From a bacterium (GTDB lineage Archaea; Thermoplasmatota; Thermoplasmata; Lutacidiplasmatales; UBA184), in NCBI GenBank assembly GCA_021832495.1, contig JAKBKR010000098.1:1-7274 (forward strand): a DNA stretch of 7,274 bases, given 5' to 3'. Shown piece by piece: positions 1 through 6,326 of this stretch. The notes beneath the pieces are model-generated. The model saw only the letters and a list, made by a program, of their open reading frames with translations. It had not been told where the DNA came from and ran no database searches. Within the stretch, counting starts at the first letter, position 1, and the number at the start of each line of letters is the position of its first letter. A program made the translations under genes and the position numbers.

Positions 1-86
1 CCTTTGATCTCACCAACCACCATAGCGGCTTGCGGATTCATTTGTTGCGGCATGCCAGGCGCCGGAGGATACGGAGCGGGCTGCAT
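1..86 (-). CDS. Partial CDS, N-terminus of an unidentified Pro/Gln/Met-rich protein
   Basis: Reading the - strand from the ATG at 86-84 gives 28 open codons to the window edge, beginning MQPAPYPPAPGMPQQM and continuing into a less biased stretch (NPQAAMVVGEIK). Only the 5' end is present, so no domain can be recognised. The Pro/Gln/Met-rich leader resembles the low-complexity N-terminal tails found ahead of a folded or membrane domain in many archaeal proteins, but that is only an analogy. A TATA-like box lies 31-37 bases upstream of the ATG, which fits a near-leaderless archaeal transcript and supports this start. No good Shine-Dalgarno sequence precedes it. In-frame ATGs at codons 12, 16 and 22 are alternative starts. 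The gene is divergent from the prenyltransferase gene. The frame could still be a chance opening, since 28 codons is short. Confidence 0.5.
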   Translation of the reverse strand, partial: MQPAPYPPAPGMPQQMNPQAAMVVGEIK

Positions 87-116
87 TCTTGTTCGGGCGG
101 GGGACACAACGGGGGG

Positions 117-123
117 TTATTAA
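117..123 (-). promoter_or_regulatory. Putative TATA box of the divergent - strand gene
   Basis: The sequence TTAATAA on the - strand (ttattaa on +) is an AT-rich island in a very G/C-rich stretch. Its centre is about 34 bases upstream of the ATG at 86, so a start site about 26 bases downstream of the box would fall near 94 and give a leader of roughly 8 bases. This spacing is typical of archaeal TBP/TFB promoters. The box is nearly palindromic and could also serve + strand transcription beginning near 146, which would give the prenyltransferase mRNA a long leader. Confidence 0.4.
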
Positions 124-329
124 GGTATGGCTTGAGCTGCGGGACAGTTTCCTGACATCCAGCACCATCCACGAGGGGTGTCCTGCCCTGCTACTCCGCT
201 ACCGCCCTCCCTTCTTCCGCTATCGCGGTAGGCATGGAAACCCGAATTTCCAAAGGTCCATGCTCCTCGAGTGGGAAGGTGTCCTTGGAACGGCAGCAAA
301 GGGATTATGGTTCCGCCTCCTCCCGTCGA

Positions 330-1244
330 ATGGTGAATTCGAGTTCGATGGGGCTCCTGGGACTCCGGGCGTACTTGTCCGAATTTTTTGAGGCGTCGCT
401 GTTCTTGTCGCTCTTCACCTCCTTTGTCGGCATTGCTCTGGCGGCTGACCGAGGGAGTATTGACCTCGGACACGCGATCTTGGCGACCCTCGGGGCGGTA
501 CTGGCTCAAGCCAGCGTGAACCTCGTGAACGATTACCACGACTTTCGGAGCGGTATCGATCTGGAAACGGTCAAGACCCCTTTCAGCGGCGGGAGCGGAC
601 TTGTCGCCTCGGGGGCGATCACTGCGCGGGGCGTGCTCATTCTAGGATTGACGTCTGCGGTCGTCGCTGCCCTGTTCGGATCCTACCTTGGTGTGGTAGT
701 GACCCCCGTCCTCTTAGTCTTGGCGGCATTCGGAGGGTTGGCAGTGTTCCTGTACACCCCATTGATCGTTCGAATCCCAATGGCCGCCGAACCCTTCGTG
801 ATGCTATCGTTCTCTTTTGTTGGAGTGGGGAGCTACATTGCGGCCCATGGGTCCCTGGAAGGGCTCGGGACATTGGTCTGGGTGCTTCTCCCGGCGGGAA
901 TGTTGGCAGGTATCGCCTTGCTAGTCAACGAGGTGCCAGACGCATCGGTAGATGCTCGCCACGGCCGGAGGCATGCCGTGATCCAACTCGGGAACCCGGG
1001 TCGGGTGTCGGCATACTACCTTGCATTCGAGGTCCTGACGTATGCGCTTCTTGGTATAGGGGTTTTTTGGGACGGGCTATCCAGACTCTTTCTCCTACCA
1101 TGGGTCACCCTGCCGCTCGTGATCTTGGTCACCGTCGGCATCAGACGGTACACCGACCCGCATCAATACGAACGGGTGATGGCGATCAACTCAATGAGCA
1201 CCGTCCTTTATCTCGCATTGCTCTTGATAGCGAGCGTGCTATGA
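330..1244 (+). CDS. UbiA-family membrane prenyltransferase, MenA-like
   Basis: Predicted integral membrane enzyme that transfers a polyprenyl chain from a polyprenyl diphosphate to an aromatic or other acceptor. From the ATG at 330 it is 304 residues, the usual size for UbiA proteins, with about eight or nine hydrophobic segments. The first Mg2+-diphosphate motif is NDYHDFRSGID at residues 67-77, followed by TPFSGGSG. The second is NEVPDASVDARHGRR, starting at residue 200. The first motif plus TPFSGGSG, and the NE.PD...D.RHGRR form of the second, resemble 1,4-dihydroxy-2-naphthoate prenyltransferases (menaquinone synthesis) more than geranylgeranylglyceryl-phosphate or haem O synthases; the true substrate is inferred only. 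The start is uncertain. The frame is open to an ATG at 234, but residues encoded by 234-329 are polar and Ser/Arg-rich, unlike this family. ATG 348 is also possible. No start has a clear ribosome site; a weak TTAT sits about 24 bases before 330. The neighbour downstream begins 7 bases after the stop. Confidence 0.85.
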   Translation: MVNSSSMGLLGLRAYLSEFFEASLFLSLFTSFVGIALAADRGSIDLGHAILATLGAVLAQASVNLVNDYHDFRSGIDLETVKTPFSGGSGLVASGAITARGVLILGLTSAVVAALFGSYLGVVVTPVLLVLAAFGGLAVFLYTPLIVRIPMAAEPFVMLSFSFVGVGSYIAAHGSLEGLGTLVWVLLPAGMLAGIALLVNEVPDASVDARHGRRHAVIQLGNPGRVSAYYLAFEVLTYALLGIGVFWDGLSRLFLLPWVTLPLVILVTVGIRRYTDPHQYERVMAINSMSTVLYLALLLIASVL

Positions 1245-1251
1245 GGGATGG

Positions 1252-1968
1252 ATGACAAAAGACGAAGGAACCCCCGGATCGACGGTTAGACCACCGGGTT
1301 CGAGAAACGTTCTCTTGGAGCGGCCGGAGGCTGCACCCGAACCTAACTCGAAGGTGAACCTCGGTGCATTTGATCTCATTCTGCTCCTGCTACCAATGAT
1401 CCTGTGGCCGCTATCTTTCATTCTCCTCCGGGCGTATTTCATCTATTCCTTGGCAGCGTCGGTTTCCCTCTTGGCCATTGGGTCGATCGTCCTTTGGCGC
1501 CCGGATATCCGCTGGAGCCGCGGCAATTTCCCTCTCTGGCCCCTGGGCATTGGACTTCTGGGTGCGATCCTGCTCTATCTCCTCTTTGTCGGTGGGAATG
1601 TCGCCACCACGGCCGTAGGACTTGGCGGGGACGTCCAGAACGTCTATGGTGAGATTTATGGGAACCAGAGTGGAATCGTCCTGGTGGCCCTGTTAGCGGT
1701 GATCGGGGTAGGAGAGGAGACCTACTGGAGAGGTGGGCTACAGGCCGTGGTCGAGAAGTGGTCCCCAGCGTTCCGCAAGGTTCCTTGGGTGGTCTCCACG
1801 GCCTACTATACCGGAGTGCATCTCTCCACGCTCAATCCCGTCCTGGTGGGGGCGGCCTTTGTGGTCGGGCTCGTGACGAGTCTTGTAGCGGACCGTGCCG
1901 GGGTCGGCGCATCCATCCTCACCCATGTGATATGGATCGAAGCCATCGTCGTTTTTTTCCCCGTGTGA
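1252..1968 (+). CDS. CPBP-family intramembrane metalloprotease homologue (Rce1/CAAX-like)
   Basis: A 238-residue protein with a polar N-terminal tail of about 38 residues and roughly six hydrophobic segments (about 40-60, 63-82, 96-114, 142-155, 195-213, 223-237). The CPBP (ABI/Rce1) signature is visible: motif 1 EETYWR at residues 155-160, in the EExxxR form, and motif 2 YYTGVH with H190, where the family usually has FxxxH. The last motif is H225-VIW-I229-E230, so the expected Asn or Asp four residues after His is Ile. Known family members include membrane glutamic-type peptidases such as Rce1 and bacterial abortive-infection or bacteriocin-immunity proteins. The substrate here is unknown, and the changed motif leaves activity in doubt. 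The start has GAGGG at 1243-1247, 4 bases upstream, and overlaps the end of the prenyltransferase gene, suggesting translational coupling. A later GTG at 1354 would remove the polar tail. Residues 144-230 make the family call secure; the function is not. Confidence 0.85.
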   Translation: MTKDEGTPGSTVRPPGSRNVLLERPEAAPEPNSKVNLGAFDLILLLLPMILWPLSFILLRAYFIYSLAASVSLLAIGSIVLWRPDIRWSRGNFPLWPLGIGLLGAILLYLLFVGGNVATTAVGLGGDVQNVYGEIYGNQSGIVLVALLAVIGVGEETYWRGGLQAVVEKWSPAFRKVPWVVSTAYYTGVHLSTLNPVLVGAAFVVGLVTSLVADRAGVGASILTHVIWIEAIVVFFPV

Positions 1969-2040
1969 GCTCGGATCGTTTGCACGCGGTCCCATGCGCC
2001 TTGGGTCCCTCGGTGCTGCCCAACGACGGGCCTAGAAAGG

Positions 2041-2057
2041 GTGAAAGAGTTATACTT
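2041..2057 (+). promoter_or_regulatory. Putative promoter (BRE/TATA) of the shikimate operon
   Basis: The gap between the protease gene and the ADH synthase gene contains gtgaaagagttatactt. The TATA-like core TTATACT (2050-2056) is preceded by a purine-rich GAAAG that resembles a TFB recognition element. The box centre lies about 37 bases before the ATG at 2090, so transcription would begin near 2078, giving a leader of about 12 bases that just includes GGAG at 2080-2083. A second, weaker TTATCT at 2071-2076 is too close to the ATG for ordinary spacing. The promoter implies that the aro genes are transcribed separately from the two membrane-protein genes. Confidence 0.55.
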
Positions 2058-2089
2058 CCATCCCCTGGGCTTATCTTGCGGAGCGTACC

Positions 2090-2860
2090 ATGAGCGGTAA
2101 GGCCTTACGACTACGCAAGCTGTTTCCCACCACGGACCACCGACTCTTCGCGGTGCCCTTGGACCACAGTCTGACAATGGGCCCGATTGCGGGGCTTGAG
2201 CGACTGGGTCCATTGTCAGCCCGGCTCCAGGAAGGGGGAGTCTCCGCCCTGATCGTGCACAAGGGAGCCGTACGCACCATCGAATCCACCCTGTGGCCCC
2301 AAACCCTCCTTGGCATCCACCTCGCCGCTTCTACGACTCTTTCGGGGGACGCTTCCCACAAACATCGCGCCGGCACTGTGGCCGAGGCGGTCCGCCTCGG
2401 GGCGGATTTCATCAGTACTCAGGTCAACTTCGGCGTATCGTCGGAGGGGAGCATGCTCGCCGACCTCGGCAACCTTTCCGAGGAGGCCAATGCCCTTGGG
2501 ATGCCATTGCTGGTGATGGCCTATGTCAAGGCCAAGGGCAGGGAGTATGACGCCGAGGCTGTGGCCCACGCGTGTCGGGCCTCGGCCGACCTGGGAGCGG
2601 ATATTGTGAAAACATCATTTACGGGTCGAGAGACGTTCTCAAGAGTGGTGTCATCTGTCGACGTCCCGGTCTTGGTGGGGGGAGGTCAAAAGCTTGAGAG
2701 CCGCGCGGACCTGCTCCAACTTGTCCGGGATTCGATCGAGTGCGGAGCCCGCGGGATCTGTATCGGCCGAAACCTGTTCCAGAACCCGGATGTCACCGCC
2801 GTTTGCCAACAGGTCGGTGCCCTTCTGCACCCCGCGGCTTTGGTCCCGGCTCCGAAGTGA
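2090..2860 (+). CDS. aroA': 2-amino-3,7-dideoxy-D-threo-hept-6-ulosonate (ADH) synthase
   Basis: Class I aldolase-fold enzyme that condenses L-aspartate semialdehyde with 6-deoxy-5-ketofructose 1-phosphate to form ADH, the first step of the archaeal shikimate route that replaces DAHP synthase. It has 256 residues, slightly shorter than Methanocaldococcus MJ0400. The pattern of the DeoC/FbaB-like family is clear: PLDHS (D25, matching the catalytic Asp), LIVHKGAVR near 54-62, MAYVKAKG with Y145 matching the catalytic Tyr, DIVKTSFTG with K174 as the Schiff-base lysine, VGGG at 196-199 and GRN at 226-228 for phosphate binding. The STQVNFG segment has Gln where MJ0400, as I recall it, has His. Class I fructose-bisphosphate aldolase is the main alternative, but location directly ahead of DHQ synthase II argues strongly for ADH synthase. 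The ATG has GGAG 6 bases upstream and a TATA box at suitable distance. The next gene starts 15 bases after the stop. Confidence 0.93.
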   Translation: MSGKALRLRKLFPTTDHRLFAVPLDHSLTMGPIAGLERLGPLSARLQEGGVSALIVHKGAVRTIESTLWPQTLLGIHLAASTTLSGDASHKHRAGTVAEAVRLGADFISTQVNFGVSSEGSMLADLGNLSEEANALGMPLLVMAYVKAKGREYDAEAVAHACRASADLGADIVKTSFTGRETFSRVVSSVDVPVLVGGGQKLESRADLLQLVRDSIECGARGICIGRNLFQNPDVTAVCQQVGALLHPAALVPAPK

Positions 2861-2875
2861 GAGGGGCGCTGTTCC

Positions 2876-3898
2876 ATGTCCCTCTCCCGCGTGATACTTG
2901 AGCCCCGGGCCACGGAGAACTCGTCCGCGATGATCGAATATGCGCTGCGGCGTGGCTTCCGCCGATTTTTGTTCTCAGGAGGCTCGATCCCTGCGGGACT
3001 CCCCATGGATGCAGAGACCACGATCCAAGTGGGGACGACTCTGCGCTCGGCTTCCGGAAAGGATCTCGGCTCAACCCGCCAAGTGAGGGATCCGAAAGAC
3101 CTGGAGGCTGCGGGCCAACGGCTAACCCGGGGGGACCTCGTATTGGTTGATTTCGAGGGAGAGAGCATCATCCCACTGGAGAATCTCATAGCCCATGCGG
3201 GCCGGAAGGGGACGCTCTGGGTTCGGACGATGGACCTCGAAAGGGTCCCTTCCGCCCTCGGTGCACTCGAAGCCGGGTCGGATGCGGTCGTTTGCCCCGT
3301 CGGCTCCGTCGACGACCTGACGCGGCTCGAGGGTCTCATTGAAGGCAAGGTCCCGGAGCTCATCTGGAGGCAGGCTGTGATCGATCGCTTGGGCCCGGGA
3401 GGCATGGGCGAACGGGTCATCGTGGACTCCACCTCCTTGCTCGGAGAGAGCGAGGGCTTGCTCGCGGGAAGCCAAGGTGCGTTCCTTTTCCACGTCGTGG
3501 GGGAGACCCAGGGCTCGCGATACACCCGCCCTCGCCCGTTCCGAGTGAATGCCGGAGCCCTTCATTCGTACACACTTTTGGCCTCAGGCGAGACCCGTTA
3601 CCTTTCAGAACTCGAACCGGGGGATGCCGTCGTGATCGCCACGCCCCGGGGAACGACCCGTTCCGCAAGGGTCGGTAGGCTCAAGATCGAGCGTCGACCG
3701 ATGACATTGCTCGAGGTCACAGTGGAAGGTACTCGGTACACCGTCTTTGTCCAGGAAGCGGAGACCGTTCGCTTAACGGGTGAGCAGGGCCCGGTCCCCG
3801 TTACAGACCTGCGGGTGGGCATGAAGCTCTGGGGAGTGTCTCTACCCAAGGCCCGTCACTTTGGCAAGACGGTCGCGGAGACCATCGTCGAACGATGA
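2876..3898 (+). CDS. aroB': 3-dehydroquinate synthase II
   Basis: NAD+-dependent enzyme that oxidatively deaminates and cyclises ADH to 3-dehydroquinate; it is unrelated to bacterial AroB. The 340-residue product is a little shorter than MJ1249. Family landmarks are GDLVLVDFEGESIIPLENL (86-104), ERVIVDSTSLL (179-189), RPFRVNAGALHSY (220-232), YLSELEPGDAV (242-252), GRLKIERRPM (267-276), QEAETVRL (293-300) and KARHFGKTVAETIVER at the C-terminus, all closely matching the archaeal family. The segment GSQGAFLFHVVGE (198-210) departs from the usual G(S)xSRGLFLVHSE form. The start ATG follows GAGG at 2861-2864 with an 11-base gap, acceptable though long. It lies 15 bases after the ADH synthase stop, and its own last four bases are the ATGA shared with the next gene, so it is mid-operon. 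The assignment is firm by motif and by context. Confidence 0.95.
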   Translation: MSLSRVILEPRATENSSAMIEYALRRGFRRFLFSGGSIPAGLPMDAETTIQVGTTLRSASGKDLGSTRQVRDPKDLEAAGQRLTRGDLVLVDFEGESIIPLENLIAHAGRKGTLWVRTMDLERVPSALGALEAGSDAVVCPVGSVDDLTRLEGLIEGKVPELIWRQAVIDRLGPGGMGERVIVDSTSLLGESEGLLAGSQGAFLFHVVGETQGSRYTRPRPFRVNAGALHSYTLLASGETRYLSELEPGDAVVIATPRGTTRSARVGRLKIERRPMTLLEVTVEGTRYTVFVQEAETVRLTGEQGPVPVTDLRVGMKLWGVSLPKARHFGKTVAETIVER

Positions 3899-5445
3899 AC
3901 CCGACGGTCCCTGCGGCTCCCTCCCCGAAACCCTTGATCGTGGCCACCCTCCCGGGACGTACGGCGGCCGAGGTCAAGACAGATTTCCGGAGGGCCTCGG
4001 AGCTGGGGGCGGACCTGGTCGAAGTCCGTCTCGACCGGATGCCTTCCGAAGAGATCGTGAGACTCGAGACCATCCACCAGATCCCCATCGAATTCGAGTG
4101 GGTCCCGGCGATAGCCACCTACCGTTCGCGAGCGGAGGGGGGAGAGGGTTCGGACCAGGAATCAGACCGGTTGACCATTTTGCTGCGGGCCCTGGACGCC
4201 CTTCCCTTCACCTACGTAGACTTGGAGATCGCGCGTGACCTGCGGATCGCCCGTGAACTCAGATCGTCCTATGGTCGAGCACTCCGACAGTTGTTCTCGG
4301 CGCATCTGCCCTCGGATACCCCCGGAGCGTCGATCGAACGCATCCTGGAGGATGCCCTCACGATTGGAGACCTCGGCAAGGTTGTCCTTCCGGCCAGCGT
4401 GGACCGAGCCGTAGCCGAGTTGATCCCCATCGCTCGAAAATGGAAGGGGCGACCCTACGTCCTACATACGACGGGACCTTCGGGACCCATACTCCGGGCC
4501 CTTGCGTACCGCTTGGGGATGCGGTTCGTTTACACGGCATTGCCTGGGGGTCTGCGCACTCCGGTAGAGCCTACGCAATTGCCGCTGGATCGGATGCGGT
4601 CCTTTTTCGATGCTGGGGAAGACACCCCATGGCTCGCTGTCGTGGGTCACCCGATCGCCCACTCCCGTTCGCCGCTCCTCCATCACCGATTCCTCGAGGA
4701 GGCAAAGCTCCCATGGTTGTACCTCATGCTGGACATCACAACCGAGGAGGAGTTTCGAACGTCCCTTCCCCGCCTACTGTCCGAGGGTTTGGCCGGCCTT
4801 AACATCACTGCGCCCTACAAGGAACTCGCCCCTGAGCTCTCCGAGCATCGGGAGGAAGAGGTGGTGGTCTCCGGTTCGGCAAACACGTTGACTCTCAGAA
4901 AGGGCACCCCCGCTTCCTTTGACGCGGCGAACACGGATGTATTGGCGCTTGCCCGGCTCTTGACGGAGGTGGAGAAAACCGGTTGGGACGGGGCGACGCT
5001 GCTCGTGGTGGGCTCGGGTGGTACGGCACGGGCCGCCATAGCCGCCGGGGTCGAACATGGGGCACAAGTCTATGTGACCGGACGGAACATGGAGAACGTC
5101 GCTCGCGTGGTATCCGATTTCCCTCCTGAGGCCGTGCACTCTCTTCCTCCGACATCGCTTCGACCGTTCCCCCTGATCATCCACGCCACACCAGCGGGAC
5201 AAGTGGGAGCCGGACCTCTTGAAGTTCCCATCATGCCGGCGCTCGTGAAGGGAGGTACCCTCCTCGACATGGTATACGCCCACAGTGGAACAGAACTCCG
5301 GGACATGGCGCTGCAGGTGGGGGCCAGGTATATTTCTGGAGAAAAGGTCCTTGTCTACCAAGCGGCCGAGAGCTTCCGACGTTTTACCGGGCGGACCCCG
5401 TCGACTTCATTGGTGGAGACCCTGGTCCTCGCGGTGGTTCCATGA
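3895..5445 (+). CDS. aroDE: Fused 3-dehydroquinate dehydratase (type I) / shikimate dehydrogenase
   Basis: One 516-residue protein predicted to carry out steps three and four: dehydration of 3-dehydroquinate, then NADPH reduction of 3-dehydroshikimate to shikimate. Residues about 12-238 are a type I dehydratase: VEVRLD (E43, R45), TYRSRAEGG (R77, E81), YVDLE, FSAHLPSDTP with H137, GDLGKVVLPASVD with Schiff-base K162, R201 and Q228 aligning with the substrate-binding Arg and Gln of the enteric enzyme. Residues about 246-516 are shikimate dehydrogenase: GHPIAHSRSPLLHHRF (S257, S259), NITAPYKE with catalytic K309, SGSANT (N330), AANTD with D348, the nucleotide loop VVGSGGTARAA, and VLVYQAAESFRRFTG (Q489). 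All catalytic residues I can place are present. The linker is only about ten residues. The NADP-phosphate motif is altered (TGRNMEN). Both joins are ATGA overlaps, with the DHQ synthase gene upstream and, if ATG 5442 is used, with the kinase gene downstream. No frameshift is visible and the reading is continuous, so a real fusion is likely. Confidence 0.94.
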   Translation: MNPTVPAAPSPKPLIVATLPGRTAAEVKTDFRRASELGADLVEVRLDRMPSEEIVRLETIHQIPIEFEWVPAIATYRSRAEGGEGSDQESDRLTILLRALDALPFTYVDLEIARDLRIARELRSSYGRALRQLFSAHLPSDTPGASIERILEDALTIGDLGKVVLPASVDRAVAELIPIARKWKGRPYVLHTTGPSGPILRALAYRLGMRFVYTALPGGLRTPVEPTQLPLDRMRSFFDAGEDTPWLAVVGHPIAHSRSPLLHHRFLEEAKLPWLYLMLDITTEEEFRTSLPRLLSEGLAGLNITAPYKELAPELSEHREEEVVVSGSANTLTLRKGTPASFDAANTDVLALARLLTEVEKTGWDGATLLVVGSGGTARAAIAAGVEHGAQVYVTGRNMENVARVVSDFPPEAVHSLPPTSLRPFPLIIHATPAGQVGAGPLEVPIMPALVKGGTLLDMVYAHSGTELRDMALQVGARYISGEKVLVYQAAESFRRFTGRTPSTSLVETLVLAVVP

Positions 5446-5463
5446 GCCACGGTTCCGGGGACC

Positions 5464-5470
5464 GGGAGGG
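5464..5470 (+). promoter_or_regulatory. Strong Shine-Dalgarno sequence that favours the ATG at 5478 for shikimate kinase
   Basis: GGGAGGG lies 7 bases upstream of the in-frame ATG at 5478 and is the clearest purine-rich ribosome site in the operon. The earlier ATG at 5442, which forms an ATGA overlap with the aroDE stop, has no comparable site close upstream. The site therefore supports initiation at 5478, though coupled re-initiation at 5442 cannot be excluded. Confidence 0.5.
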
Positions 5471-5477
5471 CAACGGA

Positions 5478-6326
5478 ATGGCGTGGGGGGCGATCTCATT
5501 CGTCAATGCCATTCCCGTGGGGGTCGGGGCGAGCGCGGCAATCTCGTTGAACTGTCGGTCCCGAGTGGAGATCAGAAAGAAGCCCGACGGCGGGACCTTG
5601 GAAGTGGCCGTGAATGGAGAGCCCTCATCGGAATTCCTGCAAATGGTGGCGGGGATGACGCTCGGACGGCTTGATGAGGGAACGAACTGGTCGCTTTCGG
5701 TTCACTTGGGGTCCACCATTCCGCTGGGAAAGGGGCTCAAGAGTTCCTCGGCAGTATCGGTGTCGCTCGCCCGAGCCATCGCAGATGCGTTCGGAATGGC
5801 GCTCGCTCCGGTCGATCTGGCCCGGATCAGTGCCCAATGCGCGCGGGACTCCGGTATCAGTGTCACCGGTGCGTTCGACGATGCGATCACTTCCGCGTCC
5901 GGAGGGGTCACGGTCGCCGACGCGAAGGCATTTCAAGTATTGCTCGAGACGGGACTTCCCAAGGGGCTGCAGGCCGTCCTGTGGCTACCGAGCGGGACGC
6001 ACCCGCCCCCATCGGAGATCCGTCAACGTTTCCGAGGTTCTGAAGAACGGGCGAGGGAAGCCGCAAGATTGGCCCGGGAAGGGAGTCTGTTCCCAGCTAT
6101 GGCACTCAACACGGCCCTCGTGGAAGAAGCGTTGGGGTACGACTACCAGGAACTGCACGAGGTCGGGCATCTGCTGGGTGCCCTTGCCTCCGGTGTGTCG
6201 GGCAACGGGCCGGCGCTGGCTTACATCATTCCCCGACCACTGACCGAAGGGCTGCGCAAGGCACTGAAAGGCCGGAGCGGGGAGGCAATGGTCACTGATT
6301 TTGTCGAAGGGGGCCCTTCCCTATGA
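5478..6326 (+). CDS. aroK: Archaeal shikimate kinase, GHMP superfamily
   Basis: ATP-dependent phosphorylation of shikimate to shikimate 3-phosphate by the archaeal GHMP-type enzyme, which is not homologous to the bacterial P-loop kinase. From ATG 5478 the protein has 282 residues, about the size of MJ1440. Visible motifs, counted from this start: AISFVNAIPVGVG near 6-18 (N-terminal family motif), PLGKGLKSSSA at 82-92 (phosphate-binding loop), GAFDDA at 131-136 with the conserved Asp pair, and GVSGNGPALAYI at 239-250 (third GHMP motif). An ATG at 5442, overlapping the aroDE stop by four bases, would add MSHGSGDREGNG, a polar tail that does not resemble the family. The 5478 start has GGGAGGG upstream, so I prefer it, but the choice is not certain. 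The stop overlaps the EPSP synthase start as ATGA. Homoserine kinase and mevalonate kinase are related GHMP families, but motif form and position between aroDE and aroA make shikimate kinase the firm call. Confidence 0.93.
   Translation: MAWGAISFVNAIPVGVGASAAISLNCRSRVEIRKKPDGGTLEVAVNGEPSSEFLQMVAGMTLGRLDEGTNWSLSVHLGSTIPLGKGLKSSSAVSVSLARAIADAFGMALAPVDLARISAQCARDSGISVTGAFDDAITSASGGVTVADAKAFQVLLETGLPKGLQAVLWLPSGTHPPPSEIRQRFRGSEERAREAARLAREGSLFPAMALNTALVEEALGYDYQELHEVGHLLGALASGVSGNGPALAYIIPRPLTEGLRKALKGRSGEAMVTDFVEGGPSL

Noticed and set aside
199..231. Inverted repeat CTACCGC / GCGGTAG with a 19-base spacer in the divergent intergenic region
   Set aside because: Seven-base arms with this spacing are expected by chance in a few hundred GC-rich bases; there is no T tract and no second copy to suggest an operator.
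234..329. N-terminal extension of the prenyltransferase from ATG 234
   Set aside because: The 32 extra residues are polar and Ser/Arg-rich, unlike UbiA N-termini, and the ATG has no ribosome site. It remains possible, so it is noted in the gene entry.
89..391. Open frame of 100 codons on the + strand beginning MFGRGTQRG
   Set aside because: Its composition is Arg/Gly/Leu-rich, it has no ribosome site or domain, it overlaps the prenyltransferase start in another frame, and it crosses the divergent promoter.
1060..1070. T6 tract flanked by G runs inside the prenyltransferase gene, possible slippage or termination site
   Set aside because: The frame is intact on both sides and encodes a normal hydrophobic segment, so there is no sign of frameshifting or gene breakage.
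1952..1958. T7 tract at the end of the protease gene, possible archaeal terminator
   Set aside because: It lies inside codons for Val-Phe-Phe before the stop, with no second T tract after it. A single T7 is weak evidence, although a role in ending the upstream transcript is not excluded.
2686..3525. Long antisense open frame of 279 codons opposite the ADH synthase and DHQ synthase genes
   Set aside because: It spans the junction of two well-supported + strand genes, and its Ser/Arg/Pro-rich translation is typical of antisense shadows in GC-rich DNA.
4774..5361. Long antisense open frame of 195 codons opposite aroDE
   Set aside because: It is a shadow of a GC-rich gene: no recognisable domain, no initiation signal, and the + strand frame has full catalytic motifs for shikimate dehydrogenase.
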